Below, piece after piece: positions 1 to 7,622 of a DNA stretch of 64,000 bases (position 1 is its first letter; every line of letters begins with the position of its first letter). Below the pieces are notes generated by a model. It did no database searches. It was not told where the DNA came from and saw only the letters and a program-made list of their open reading frames with translations. The stretch is from an uncultured bacterium. GTDB lineage: Bacteria; Actinomycetota; Coriobacteriia; Coriobacteriales; Coriobacteriaceae. The stretch lies in NCBI GenBank assembly GCA_905215505.1, contig CAJMPU010000004.1:1-64000 (forward strand). The letters are read 5' to 3'. A program made the translations under genes and the position numbers.

Positions 1-55
1 GAGGGTCTGACTACGAATCAGAACGTCATAGGTTCGAATCCTATACGCCGCACCA
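1..55 (+). tRNA. tRNA-Arg(ACG), 5' truncated by window edge
   Basis: This is the 3' part (last 55 of 77 nt) of the same tRNA that is complete at 411-487 and 646-722. The anticodon loop CTACGAA gives anticodon ACG, read as arginine. The T-arm, the 3' acceptor strand and an encoded CCA are present; the first 22 nt lie outside the window. Confidence 0.93.
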
Positions 56-66
56 ATTGAAATTGA

Positions 67-95
67 AAGCCTCCGGCAACGGGGGCTTTTCTTTT
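67..95 (+). terminator. Rho-independent terminator of first tRNA-Arg
   Basis: A GC-rich hairpin (AAGCCTCC, loop, GGGGGCTT) is followed by a T-rich run, starting 11 nt after the CCA. It is copied again at about 258-286 as part of the duplicated block. Confidence 0.8.
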
Positions 96-110
96 ATGGC
101 AACACCGCAT

Positions 111-246
111 GGATTCGAACCTCGGTCGAGGCGCGGGCGTAAAGAAAACGCGGAGCGTTTTTAGCCCGCGGGCGAGCGCGCCGGCAGGCGGGCGAAGCCG
201 GTGCGGATCCGCGCAGCGGATGCGCGGAATCCTATACGCCGCACCA
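111..246. repeat. tRNA-tail satellite element, Arg copy 1
   Basis: A 136-nt element begins with GGATTCGAACCT, the reverse complement of the tRNA-Arg T-arm, and ends with a copy of the tRNA 3' end (GAATCCTATACGCCGCACCA). Between them are three hairpins: outer stem CGCGGGC/GCCCGCG enclosing AAAACGC/GCGTTTT; GCGCGCC/GGCGGGC with one mismatch; and ATCCGC/GCGGAT. The element is identical, base for base as read, to 777-912. The same three-hairpin plan with different, compensated stems occurs after tRNA-Ser at 3757-3890. No ORF of note lies inside. Function unknown. Confidence 0.85.
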
Positions 247-331
247 ATTGAAATTGAAAGCCTCCGGCAACGGGGGCTTTTCTTTTATGGCAACACCGCA
301 TGGATTCGAACCTCGGTCGAGGCGCGGGCGT
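227..331. repeat. 105-bp direct repeat of 36-140 (tRNA tail + terminator + satellite left end)
   Basis: Positions 227-331 repeat 36-140 exactly, offset 191. The block holds the tRNA-Arg 3' end, its terminator and the first ~30 nt of the satellite, after which the satellite stops. The result looks like a partial tandem duplication, or an insertion that regenerates the tRNA 3' end on both sides. Confidence 0.88.
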
Positions 332-369
332 CTTAATCATCACTTCGTAAAATTTTTCCAAATTGTCGC

Positions 370-398
370 TTGACCCATCGAGGGGTCACGTGCATAAT
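370..398 (+). promoter_or_regulatory. Promoter of second tRNA-Arg
   Basis: -35 TTGACC at 370-375 and -10 CATAAT at 393-398 with 17-bp spacing; the tRNA starts 12 nt after the -10. The third tRNA-Arg has the same two hexamers and spacing. Confidence 0.8.
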
Positions 399-410
399 AA
401 TCCGTGCGTT

Positions 411-487
411 GCGGCGTTACCTCAGCTGGATAGAGGGTCTGACTACGAATCAGAACGTCATAGGTTCGAATCCTATACGCCGCACCA
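411..487 (+). tRNA. tRNA-Arg(ACG)
   Basis: A complete 77-nt tRNA with encoded CCA. The acceptor stem is GCGGCGT/ACGCCGC, the anticodon stem TCTGA/TCAGA with loop CTACGAA (anticodon ACG), and the T-loop TTCGAAT. ACG is deaminated to ICG by TadA in bacteria and reads CGU/CGC/CGA. This copy has its own promoter and terminator and no satellite behind it. Confidence 0.96.
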
Positions 488-497
488 ACTGAACTTT

Positions 498-525
498 AAA
501 GCCTCCGGTAACGGAGGCTTTTCTT
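498..525 (+). terminator. Terminator of second tRNA-Arg
   Basis: Hairpin GCCTCCG-GTAA-CGGAGGC followed by TTTTCTT, 13 nt after the CCA. Confidence 0.82.
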
Positions 526-604
526 ATATCGCGATGCGTCGAAGATCGCATCAAGTGGTCAAAATGAGTAAAAATCAAATTTGATAACTTTTTTCGAAAA
601 TTGC

Positions 605-633
605 TTGACCTTTATTCAGTCGATGTGCATAAT
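605..633 (+). promoter_or_regulatory. Promoter of third tRNA-Arg
   Basis: -35 TTGACC at 605-610 and -10 CATAAT at 628-633, 17-bp spacing, 12 nt upstream of the mature 5' end. Confidence 0.8.
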
Positions 634-645
634 AATCAACAAGTC

Positions 646-722
646 GCGGCGTTACCTCAGCTGGATAGAGGGTCTGACTACGAATCAGAACGTCATAGGT
701 TCGAATCCTATACGCCGCACCA
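646..722 (+). tRNA. tRNA-Arg(ACG)
   Basis: Identical in sequence to the copy at 411-487. It is followed by a terminator hairpin (about 731-760) and then by a full satellite element (777-912). A second copy of its 3' end and terminator lies at 893-954. Confidence 0.96.
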
Positions 723-776
723 TTTGAGATTAAAGCTCCCGGCAACGGGGGCTTTTCTTTTACGTAAGCACCGCAT

Positions 777-912
777 GGATTCGAACCTCGGTCGAGGCGC
801 GGGCGTAAAGAAAACGCGGAGCGTTTTTAGCCCGCGGGCGAGCGCGCCGGCAGGCGGGCGAAGCCGGTGCGGATCCGCGCAGCGGATGCGCGGAATCCTA
901 TACGCCGCACCA
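777..912. repeat. tRNA-tail satellite element, Arg copy 2
   Basis: Same 136-nt element as 111-246, starting with the inverted T-arm copy and ending with the tRNA 3' end and CCA. It is bracketed by a 62-bp direct repeat (703-764 and 893-954, offset 190) holding the tRNA tail and terminator. From 955 to 1075 I see no further repeat and no gene, only the upstream region of the next CDS. Confidence 0.85.
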
Positions 913-1075
913 TTTGAGATTAAAGCTCCCGGCAACGGGGGCTTTTCTTTTACGCCAGCTTGAGTGCTTTCGTCCAAAGGGACGATTTCCTGTCGACTCG
1001 TGTAAGATTCCGAGTAGATGTCGCGACTTATTCGCGACCACTCCTTCTTCAAGCGACCGATCAGGGTGATATTTC

Positions 1076-3517
1076 GTGGCAGAGCGTCCGACATACAAGC
1101 TCAGGTTTCTCGATCCCAAGAAGCGCTTTCCGGCGATGTCCGAGCAGCCTGCGGGACGCTCATATGGCGTGGTCTGGAAACTCTTTGGCGAGGATCAGCA
1201 TGAATCTTGTTATGTCGTCGAATTCGTTGGCAAAAGCCATGTGTCGCTTTTGGGCTACGTAAGCGTTTCGGGTGAGGTGTACAAGGTGGACCGCCCCGTT
1301 AGCGAGGCTCCGCTGCCCAACGATCCCGACATGGAACTGGTCCTTGACGAGTTGGACTCCGGTATTGGTGAGATTATGGTGAGGGGAGCAAACGGCACGA
1401 TGTGCGCGTGCGCGCGAACCGTCGGCTCTCCCGAAGGTCCCATGCGCGAACAGTCCGATCACGAGACATGGAATTCGACCCGCTCCCTTCCTTACGGTGA
1501 GTTCATGGCATCGATGTTCCTGCGCTACGTGATATTCGCTGACTCCGAAAATACCATTGCGAGCACGGCGGACGCCGACGGACTCGACGAGGGTATGCAA
1601 AACGTTGTCGACAAGATCAAGCTCGTAAAGTTGCCCGAGCCGGTCGAGGTGTTTTTGGGCTTTAACACGACACCGCTACCTGACGCTATCGAGACGCTGC
1701 TCTACCGCGTTGACCATGCCGAGAATCCGAGCGGTATCGAGCGCTATGCCGCCACCCTTATGAGTGAAATTGACTTGCCCCGCTTGCGCACTATCGCCGC
1801 TAAGTCCGAGATGAGCCTGGCTCGCATCGATCGCTCAAAGCTTTTCTATCTCAATTTTGATCGCAGCCTGCTGGACCAGGACGAGATTGACATGCTGCTT
1901 GCCATCGAGTGCCGTCTTAACCGTCTCTCCGGCATCCTTGAGCACATCGGGGCCGGATTGGTCCCTGCGGCATCCTCGCCGAGCCTTGAGGGCTGCGCGC
2001 TCTTTGATGCGTGGCATATCGCCAAGACGACCAACGGTGTTCCCCGACTGCTCGATACGGCCTCGAGCGATAACCCGTGGGGCAAACCGGGTACGGTGGC
2101 TTGCCAGCCGGGCGGTGAGTGGGATGTGCGTACCCGCTTCGCGCGTATTGTCGAGGCACTTAACGTGGTCACGCGGCTCGACTATACCTATCGGGCAAAC
2201 GTTGCCGAGGGGATTATGCTCGTTCGGTTTGGGCAGTCTGTCGTTGATGCTATGCCGCAACGTGAATACGACGCTCAAGATGACGCCTGGCACGAGCTGG
2301 ACGAGGACACACGCGCGATTTGGGCCGCGGAGCACGATGCGCGCGTGGCACTCACGCTTGCGGCAGCGTGTTTTGCCGCGGGCACCTGCATCACGCGCTG
2401 CTATGTGCAGATTGCTGCTCCCGACAGTGAGCGGGGCGAGCGCGTTGTCGCAACGTATTTCTTTGGGCGCGCGGCCTATCTGGCCGATTGCGTGCCTGTC
2501 GCCAAGGATCTTGAGAGCATGGACATGGACGATATGCCGTGCAAGCGTGTGCTTGAGGCGTATGAGTCAACCGCTCCGGAGACGATTGAACCGGCGGAGG
2601 TTCATGCTCGTCCGCGTGATGACCATCGCATGCTGCCGCCGGCGCTGCGCGATCTGCTGCTTGCCGATACGGCTGACGAGTTGGAGGTCATGGAAGGGGA
2701 CGACGACCCATACGTGGCCCGTGTTGTTGAATTGCGCGAGCAGGCAAAAGTCGACCGTACAGGTGCCTTTGAAGGCTTTTCCCGTCTTGTCGAGGAGTTA
2801 GAGGCTAAGTGCGCCGTCGCCGAGCTTTTGGCGGCAGGTCCGGTTCAAACGCAGTTTTGCGATAACCAGCTGGTGCGCATGGTGCTACCGGTGTTGGAAG
2901 AAGACCTCTCTGTGCGAATCCTTCGTGCGCCCGATGCGCTGTACTTTGCCCAGCACGAGATCTGCAGCTTTTACGCCGAGCAAGAGGACTTTGAACGAGC
3001 GCTGCCCGAGGTGCGCCATCTTTACGATCTGGCGCGCTCGTCCATGCAGTCGCACTTTGCGCTCATCAACGTGCTTGCGCGTCTGGAGCGCTTTGACGAG
3101 ATTATCGAGGTTGCGCGCCACGGCCTACGTATTGCCAGCGATCGTTCTGCAATCGGCTACCTGTTCTATCGCTTGGCGTTTGCCTATTGGAATTGCGATC
3201 AGCTCGACCTGGCGCTGGCTTGTTACCGTCTGGTGCCGCGCGGCGAGGAGTCGGGTAGCAGCGCGCTGGAAGAAATGCAGGGCCTTATGAACGAGATGGG
3301 CGTCAGCGAGCCTCCGACGTTCGAGGAAGCGGTCGAGACCATCCACAAGGCTGGACTCGAGCTGCCGCCAGTGTCCGCCGTGACGAATCAGCTGGCAGAT
3401 GCCGCTGTGCAACTGGTCGACAACGGGTTCTTTTTCCTGGCACGCGGTTGCATCTTCCAAATGTGGCGCACCATGGGCAACGACGAGCTCGGCTCCCTCA
3501 ACCGCTCGCTGGGGTAG
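1076..3517 (+). CDS. Large TPR-like protein of unknown function
   Basis: An 813-residue, acidic, apparently cytoplasmic protein with no signal peptide or clear membrane segment. The C-terminal third (roughly residues 620-730) has helical-pair spacing typical of tetratricopeptide repeats (for example YAEQEDFERALPEV, LARLERFDEIIEVA and FAYWNCDQLDLALACY). I do not recognise the N-terminal ~550 residues. The start is GTG with a weak upstream purine stretch; a later in-frame start is possible. It stands alone between the tRNA-Arg cluster and tRNA-Ser. TPR proteins usually scaffold protein-protein contacts, but no partner is suggested by the context. Confidence 0.75.
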   Translation: MAERPTYKLRFLDPKKRFPAMSEQPAGRSYGVVWKLFGEDQHESCYVVEFVGKSHVSLLGYVSVSGEVYKVDRPVSEAPLPNDPDMELVLDELDSGIGEIMVRGANGTMCACARTVGSPEGPMREQSDHETWNSTRSLPYGEFMASMFLRYVIFADSENTIASTADADGLDEGMQNVVDKIKLVKLPEPVEVFLGFNTTPLPDAIETLLYRVDHAENPSGIERYAATLMSEIDLPRLRTIAAKSEMSLARIDRSKLFYLNFDRSLLDQDEIDMLLAIECRLNRLSGILEHIGAGLVPAASSPSLEGCALFDAWHIAKTTNGVPRLLDTASSDNPWGKPGTVACQPGGEWDVRTRFARIVEALNVVTRLDYTYRANVAEGIMLVRFGQSVVDAMPQREYDAQDDAWHELDEDTRAIWAAEHDARVALTLAAACFAAGTCITRCYVQIAAPDSERGERVVATYFFGRAAYLADCVPVAKDLESMDMDDMPCKRVLEAYESTAPETIEPAEVHARPRDDHRMLPPALRDLLLADTADELEVMEGDDDPYVARVVELREQAKVDRTGAFEGFSRLVEELEAKCAVAELLAAGPVQTQFCDNQLVRMVLPVLEEDLSVRILRAPDALYFAQHEICSFYAEQEDFERALPEVRHLYDLARSSMQSHFALINVLARLERFDEIIEVARHGLRIASDRSAIGYLFYRLAFAYWNCDQLDLALACYRLVPRGEESGSSALEEMQGLMNEMGVSEPPTFEEAVETIHKAGLELPPVSAVTNQLADAAVQLVDNGFFFLARGCIFQMWRTMGNDELGSLNRSLG

Positions 3518-3566
3518 GCGAAGCTTTCAAGGAGGAAAGGCTGCTAGGCAATTAGAAAATTTCCTC

Positions 3567-3595
3567 TTGCCCATCCTTGGCTGTTTGGTTACTAT
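3567..3595 (+). promoter_or_regulatory. Promoter of tRNA-Ser
   Basis: -35 TTGCCC at 3567-3572 and -10 TACTAT at 3590-3595, spacing 17, 14 nt upstream of the tRNA 5' end. Confidence 0.7.
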
Positions 3596-3609
3596 AGAAC
3601 GGCTGTTAC

Positions 3610-3700
3610 GGAGAGCTGACCGAGAGGCCGAAGGTGCTCGCCTGCTAAGCGAGTATGCCCCAAAAGGGCATCTGGGGTTCGAATCCCCAGCTCTCCGCCA
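3610..3700 (+). tRNA. tRNA-Ser(GCT)
   Basis: A 91-nt class II tRNA with acceptor stem GGAGAGC/GCTCTCC, discriminator G and encoded CCA. The anticodon stem CTCGC/GCGAG holds loop CTGCTAA (anticodon GCT, reads AGC/AGU). It has a long variable arm (TATGCCCCAAAAGGGCAT) and T-loop TTCGAAT. Confidence 0.96.
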
Positions 3701-3714
3701 GTATGACTTGAAAG

Positions 3715-3740
3715 AAGGGTCCCATTTGGGGCCCTTTTTT
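3715..3740 (+). terminator. Terminator of tRNA-Ser
   Basis: Hairpin AAGGGTCCC-ATTT-GGGGCCCTT followed by TTTTT. A second copy sits at about 3905-3931 behind the duplicated tRNA-Ser tail. Confidence 0.85.
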
Positions 3741-3756
3741 GTGCGGAGAAAGGAGG

Positions 3757-3890
3757 CTGGGGATTCGAACCCGAGAGGGCACGGGCGTTAAGCAAACGCG
3801 AAAGCGTTTGTAGCCCGTGGGCGAAAAGCCGTCAGGCTTTGAAGCCGGAGGGCATGCGTAGCATGCCCGGACATCCCCAGCTCTCCGCCA
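3757..3890. repeat. tRNA-tail satellite element, Ser copy
   Basis: Begins with CTGGGGATTCGAACCC, the reverse complement of the tRNA-Ser T-arm, and ends with the tRNA-Ser 3' end (ATCCCCAGCTCTCCGCCA). The core has the same three hairpins as the Arg copies but with compensating changes: outer CACGGGC/GCCCGTG around AAACGC-GAAA-GCGTTT; AAAGCC-GTCA-GGCTTT; GGGCATGC-GTA-GCATGCCC. The linkers TAGCCCG.GGGCGA and GAAGCCGG are shared. After it come a second terminator and a 16-nt remnant of another left end (3947-3962). Confidence 0.85.
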
Positions 3891-3965
3891 GTACGAATTT
3901 GAAGAAGGGTCCCATTTGGGGCCCTTTTTATTATCAAGAATGGCGGCTGGGGATTCGAACCCTCA

Positions 3966-4000
3966 AAAAAGGAGGCATCCTTTCGGACGCCTCCTTTCAG
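3966..4000. terminator. Bidirectional terminator
   Basis: AAAGGAGGCATCC-TTTC-GGACGCCTCCTTT hairpin with an A-run on one side and a T-run on the other. It can end the satellite/tRNA-Ser transcript on + and dacA on -. Confidence 0.8.
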
Positions 4001-4021
4001 TGGGCTTATTATTCTTGCGCC

Positions 4022-5362
4022 CTACACCTCGGGCGCCTTGGCGACGGTCTCGCTTTCTGCCGTGAGTGGGCGGTTGTCGATGCGACGGCCCAAGCGATCG
4101 AGCTTCACGAGTAGCCATTCAATGGGATTCGGCCCTGCGCCTTCCTCGTCGGCAACCAGGTCCATGACGGCGATCTTGGTGCCGTCCTGCTTGAGCGTAA
4201 CGCTACCCACCTTATCGCCCACATGCACCGTGCCCGAAAGATCGTCGTAGCTAACCTTTTCGGTCACCTCGCCGGCAAGGGAAAACACGGTCGCTTGCGC
4301 CGTAGGATCGGCGAGCGTGGCGTCGATCGTCTTATCCGTCCAGTCGGTTTGGCCAATACGCGCCATAAGCGGGTTGCCGTTGGCGGTCTTTTCCTGCGTG
4401 TTGGCGATTGCGACCGTCACCTTGTGACCGTAGTACCAATTGGCAAGGGTTGCGGTATCGGTAAAGCGCTGGTCGGTGGTGGTGGAGTTCAAAACGACGG
4501 TGTAGATCTCGTCGCCGTCGCGGTTGTAGGCACCCGTAAAGCAATAGCCCGCGTCGTCGGTGGTGCCGGTCTTGCCACCGATGTTGCCATCTTGGCCCAG
4601 CAAATAGTTATGCGTGTCCATGGAATGCGAATGGTCGGCGCCGTCGGCGCCCGTGACCTCGATCCAGGAATCCTCGCTCGCTACGACCTCGCGGATCGTG
4701 TCGTTTTTCATGGCCTCCTGCATCATCAGCGCTACGTCGTGTGCGGTTGAGTGCATATCGCCAGCCCACTCATCAAAGTCCAGACCATGCGGGTTTTCAA
4801 AAAGCGTACCGGTGCAGCCGAGCTTCTTAGCGCGCTCGTTCATGGCCTTCACAAAGGTGGCCTCGGCGTCTTTGGTCTTAGGCTCGATCTTCTTGCCCAC
4901 ATATTCGGCGAGCACGATGGCGGCGTCGTTGCCCGAGGGAATCATCAGGCCGCGCAGTGCCTGCTCCACGGTAAGCTCGTCGCCTTCGAGCAAGCCGGCG
5001 GTCGAATTGCCCACGGTGGCCGCGGTGTTGCTTACCGTGACCTTCTCGTCCATCTTGCAATTCTCGACGGTTAGGATTGCGGTCATGACCTTGGTGATCG
5101 AGGCGATTTTGACCTGCTCATCGGCGCCGCGCCCATAGTAGACGGTGCCGTCTTTGCCCATGACGAGGGCATTGGTCGCATCGATATCGGGCAGGTTTTC
5201 GGCCGTGATGCCGCGCGCATCGGCGGTTTTGCCGCAAACATTGTCGGTCGTGAGCACTTGGGCGCCGGCGACGGTGGGCACGCCAGCGGCAAGGGCGATA
5301 GCGCAGACAAAGCCGGCGGCAAGCTGGGCTGAGCGCTTTGCAAAAGAGATGAGGGACTTCAC
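4022..5362 (-). CDS. dacA: D-alanyl-D-alanine carboxypeptidase (PBP5/DacA family)
   Basis: Trims the terminal D-Ala of peptidoglycan stem peptides outside the membrane. The serine-protease-like penicillin-binding motifs are visible: SITK (SxxK), SGN and KTG (GKTGTTDDAG). I place the start at a GTG at 5362 (446 aa). That gives a clean signal peptide (VKSLISFAKRSAQ, then a hydrophobic run ending AGVPTVAGA). A longer frame reaches 5473 but would run through a TATACT -10-like hexamer and put 37 extra residues before the signal peptide. C-terminal to the catalytic domain there is a PBP5-like beta domain and no obvious membrane anchor helix. It is divergent from a VanRS-like two-component system with about 200 bp between. 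Confidence 0.88.
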   Translation of the reverse strand: MKSLISFAKRSAQLAAGFVCAIALAAGVPTVAGAQVLTTDNVCGKTADARGITAENLPDIDATNALVMGKDGTVYYGRGADEQVKIASITKVMTAILTVENCKMDEKVTVSNTAATVGNSTAGLLEGDELTVEQALRGLMIPSGNDAAIVLAEYVGKKIEPKTKDAEATFVKAMNERAKKLGCTGTLFENPHGLDFDEWAGDMHSTAHDVALMMQEAMKNDTIREVVASEDSWIEVTGADGADHSHSMDTHNYLLGQDGNIGGKTGTTDDAGYCFTGAYNRDGDEIYTVVLNSTTTDQRFTDTATLANWYYGHKVTVAIANTQEKTANGNPLMARIGQTDWTDKTIDATLADPTAQATVFSLAGEVTEKVSYDDLSGTVHVGDKVGSVTLKQDGTKIAVMDLVADEEGAGPNPIEWLLVKLDRLGRRIDNRPLTAESETVAKAPEV

Positions 5363-5559
5363 AGATTTCGCTTTCGACGGGATGGTCTCTTCTGGAACTA
5401 GAGTATATCGTTTGCCGGTGTCGGCGATCATCGCGTGCGTGCGTGGCCCACATCCGCGCCCGAACGGGCACAAGGGTGCTTAAGGCCGACTTAATCACCC
5501 ACGCTTGTTGTGTGTGGCATGCGCCCCCTCGGGCATAATGGAGCGCGAGAGGAGCACGC

Positions 5560-6255
5560 ATGAACGAGCGCATTTTGGTAGTTGATGACGAAAAGGCCAT
5601 CGCCGACCTGGTTGGTATCTACCTTACAAAAGAAGGCTTTGACGTACAGGTCGCCTATAGCGGGGCCGATGCTGCCAAGGCAATCTTGGAGCAGGAGTTT
5701 GATCTGGCGCTGCTGGATGTCATGCTGCCCGATATCGATGGCTTTGAGCTGCTACGTACGATCCGTTCCAGCCATACCTATCCCGTGATCATGCTGACGG
5801 CGCGCGATGCCCAGCAAGACAAGATCGAGGGCCTTTCGCTTGGCGCGGACGATTATGTGGTCAAGCCGTTCCGTCCGCTTGAGCTCATCGCACGCGTGCA
5901 CGCTCAGCTTCGTCGCTACACCAGCTACGGTAGCCGCGCGCAGGCGGCCGAGTCGCCGACCATCCAGCTCGACGGCCTTGAGATCAACCGCGATGCTCGT
6001 TCCGTGACAGTGGACGGTTCACCGGTTCGCCTCACGCCCATCGAGTATTCCATCTTGCTGTATCTGGTCGAGCATCGCGGCAGCGTGGTGGCCGTGGAGG
6101 ACCTGTTCCGCGCGGTGTGGAACGAGGATTTTATGCCCGGCTCCAACAATACGGTGATGGTGCACATTCGCCACCTGCGCGAAAAGATCGGCGACGACGC
6201 TCAAAAGCCGCGCTTTATCAAAAACGTCTGGGGCGTCGGCTACATAATCGAATAA
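5560..6255 (+). CDS. Response regulator, OmpR/PhoB family, VanR-like
   Basis: A 231-aa two-domain regulator. The receiver domain (1-120) has the acidic pair DD near residues 9-10, the phospho-acceptor Asp in ALLDVMLPD, and the Lys in DYVVKPF. The winged-helix DNA-binding domain (about 135-230) ends in the typical VWGVGYIIE. It starts at ATG with RBS AGAGGAG and is followed 25 nt later by its kinase. VanR-type regulators respond to cell-wall stress; that assignment here is inference from similarity and from the neighbouring carboxypeptidase. Confidence 0.9.
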   Translation: MNERILVVDDEKAIADLVGIYLTKEGFDVQVAYSGADAAKAILEQEFDLALLDVMLPDIDGFELLRTIRSSHTYPVIMLTARDAQQDKIEGLSLGADDYVVKPFRPLELIARVHAQLRRYTSYGSRAQAAESPTIQLDGLEINRDARSVTVDGSPVRLTPIEYSILLYLVEHRGSVVAVEDLFRAVWNEDFMPGSNNTVMVHIRHLREKIGDDAQKPRFIKNVWGVGYIIE

Positions 6256-6280
6256 CGCCTTTGATGGTGGGGAAGTGGAT

Positions 6281-7519
6281 ATGACAAAAGACGATAGGCA
6301 GGCATTCGAGGTGCCCGATCGACTCTTTGAATACGTGAGGTCGGTCGTCGACAACCGCGCGCTTGCAACGGTGCTGCTCTTTTTGCTGAGCCTGCTGCTG
6401 ATTGGCATCGATAACATCGCTGGAATCTTGGCGGTGCTGCTTGTCGGCTTTTTGCTGATCGATCGATTTGAAATCGTACGCCGCTGCGTGGTGATTGGCG
6501 GTGCCGCGTGGGCCATGACGTTGGCGATTGGCGCCATGGCACTCGGCGGCATCGAAGGGCCGGTGCTGTTCGATGCCGGCTTTGTATTCAACATGCTTGG
6601 CTTTGTGCTGGCGCTTGCCGTGTGCGTGCTGTTCTTTTGCGGCCGCGCCCTGTACTACCAGGGCTATGAGCAGGGCGAGCAGCATGCCGATTGTGTGCTG
6701 GCCGCTCGTATTCAAGATCGCCTGATCGATCACCCCGACACCTGGGACAACATCGACGGCGACTTCCTGGAGGTCGAGGGCGCACTCAACCGTGTGCGCG
6801 ATCGCGAGCGCAAGGTGCAACAGGCCTTGCGTGACGAGTCTCATCGCAAGGACGATCTGGTCACGTACTTGGCACATGACCTACGCACCCCGCTTGCCAG
6901 TGTGGTGGGCTATCTTTCGCTGCTGCAAGAGGCTCCTGAGCTGCCGGTTGAGCAACGTGCGCACTTTACGGGCGTGGCGCTCGACAAGGCGCACCGGCTC
7001 GATGCACTCATCGAAGAGTTCTTCGATATCACGCGCTTTGACTTCCACGATATCGTGCTCACGCGCGGCTATGTTGATCTGGGGTTGCTGCTGGCTCAGG
7101 TGGCTGACGAGTTCTATCCCATCCTCAACGAGCAACATAAGGAAGCCCAGGTTGATATTCGCGAGGACCTGACGGTGCTCGTGGATGGCGATAAGATGGC
7201 CCGCGTGTTTAACAACATCATGAAAAACGCCGTCGCCTATAGCTATGAGGGCTCGACTATCACGATTGAGGCCAGGCGCCAAGACGATGGCGGCGTGCGC
7301 GTGCGCTTTATCAATCAGGGCGATCCTATCCCTGCGGCTAAGCTCAAGGTGATCTTTGAGAAGTTCTATCGCCTGGATGCGGCGCGTGCGACCAATCGCG
7401 GTGGTGCCGGCCTGGGCCTTGCTATTGCCAAGGAGATCATCGCGGCACACGGCGGTACCGTTGCATGTGAATCGACGCCCGAACACACGATATTCACCAT
7501 CGAGCTGCCCGCCGCATAG
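6281..7519 (+). CDS. Sensor histidine kinase, VanS-like
   Basis: 412 aa. Several membrane helices fill the N-terminal ~150 residues (for example LLFLLSLLLIGI and MLGFVLALAVCVLFF). A dimerisation/phospho-acceptor helix follows with His in LAHDLRTPLASVVGYLSLL, then the HATPase domain with N box (NNIMKNAVAYS) and G box (GGAGLGLAIAKEI). I chose ATG 6281 because GGGGAA lies 7 nt upstream; a GTG at 6275 is also in frame. It is partnered with the regulator just upstream. There is very little extracytoplasmic loop, so it may sense within or at the membrane. Confidence 0.88.
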   Translation: MTKDDRQAFEVPDRLFEYVRSVVDNRALATVLLFLLSLLLIGIDNIAGILAVLLVGFLLIDRFEIVRRCVVIGGAAWAMTLAIGAMALGGIEGPVLFDAGFVFNMLGFVLALAVCVLFFCGRALYYQGYEQGEQHADCVLAARIQDRLIDHPDTWDNIDGDFLEVEGALNRVRDRERKVQQALRDESHRKDDLVTYLAHDLRTPLASVVGYLSLLQEAPELPVEQRAHFTGVALDKAHRLDALIEEFFDITRFDFHDIVLTRGYVDLGLLLAQVADEFYPILNEQHKEAQVDIREDLTVLVDGDKMARVFNNIMKNAVAYSYEGSTITIEARRQDDGGVRVRFINQGDPIPAAKLKVIFEKFYRLDAARATNRGGAGLGLAIAKEIIAAHGGTVACESTPEHTIFTIELPAA

Positions 7520-7580
7520 CCAGCGTGCCCTTACAAACACTTGACAATGTGCTCACGTGCGTATGAGCCGCGATTCCTAC

Positions 7581-7608
7581 TATCGATACTGCTGAATTGA
7601 TATCGATA
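7581..7608. promoter_or_regulatory. Two TATCGATA palindromes 20 bp apart upstream of pstB
   Basis: Perfect octamer palindromes at 7581-7588 and 7601-7608, start to start 20 bp (about two helical turns), just before the RBS of pstB. They could be an operator, but this is only a spacing argument. A TTGACA at about 7541 could serve a promoter without a good -10. Confidence 0.35.
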
Positions 7609-7622
7609 TGGAGGTATGCGGT

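Noticed and set aside
111..246. Prophage or integrative element attachment site with cargo
   Set aside because: The direct repeats resemble att sites, but the block holds only ~190 bp and no integrase is in the window.
109..963. Small ORFs within the tRNA-Arg repeat region
   Set aside because: They translate tRNA and satellite sequence, repeat with the repeats, and have no RBS.
4022..5473. Longer dacA frame starting at 5473
   Set aside because: Would place 37 residues before the signal peptide and run over a TATACT promoter-like hexamer.
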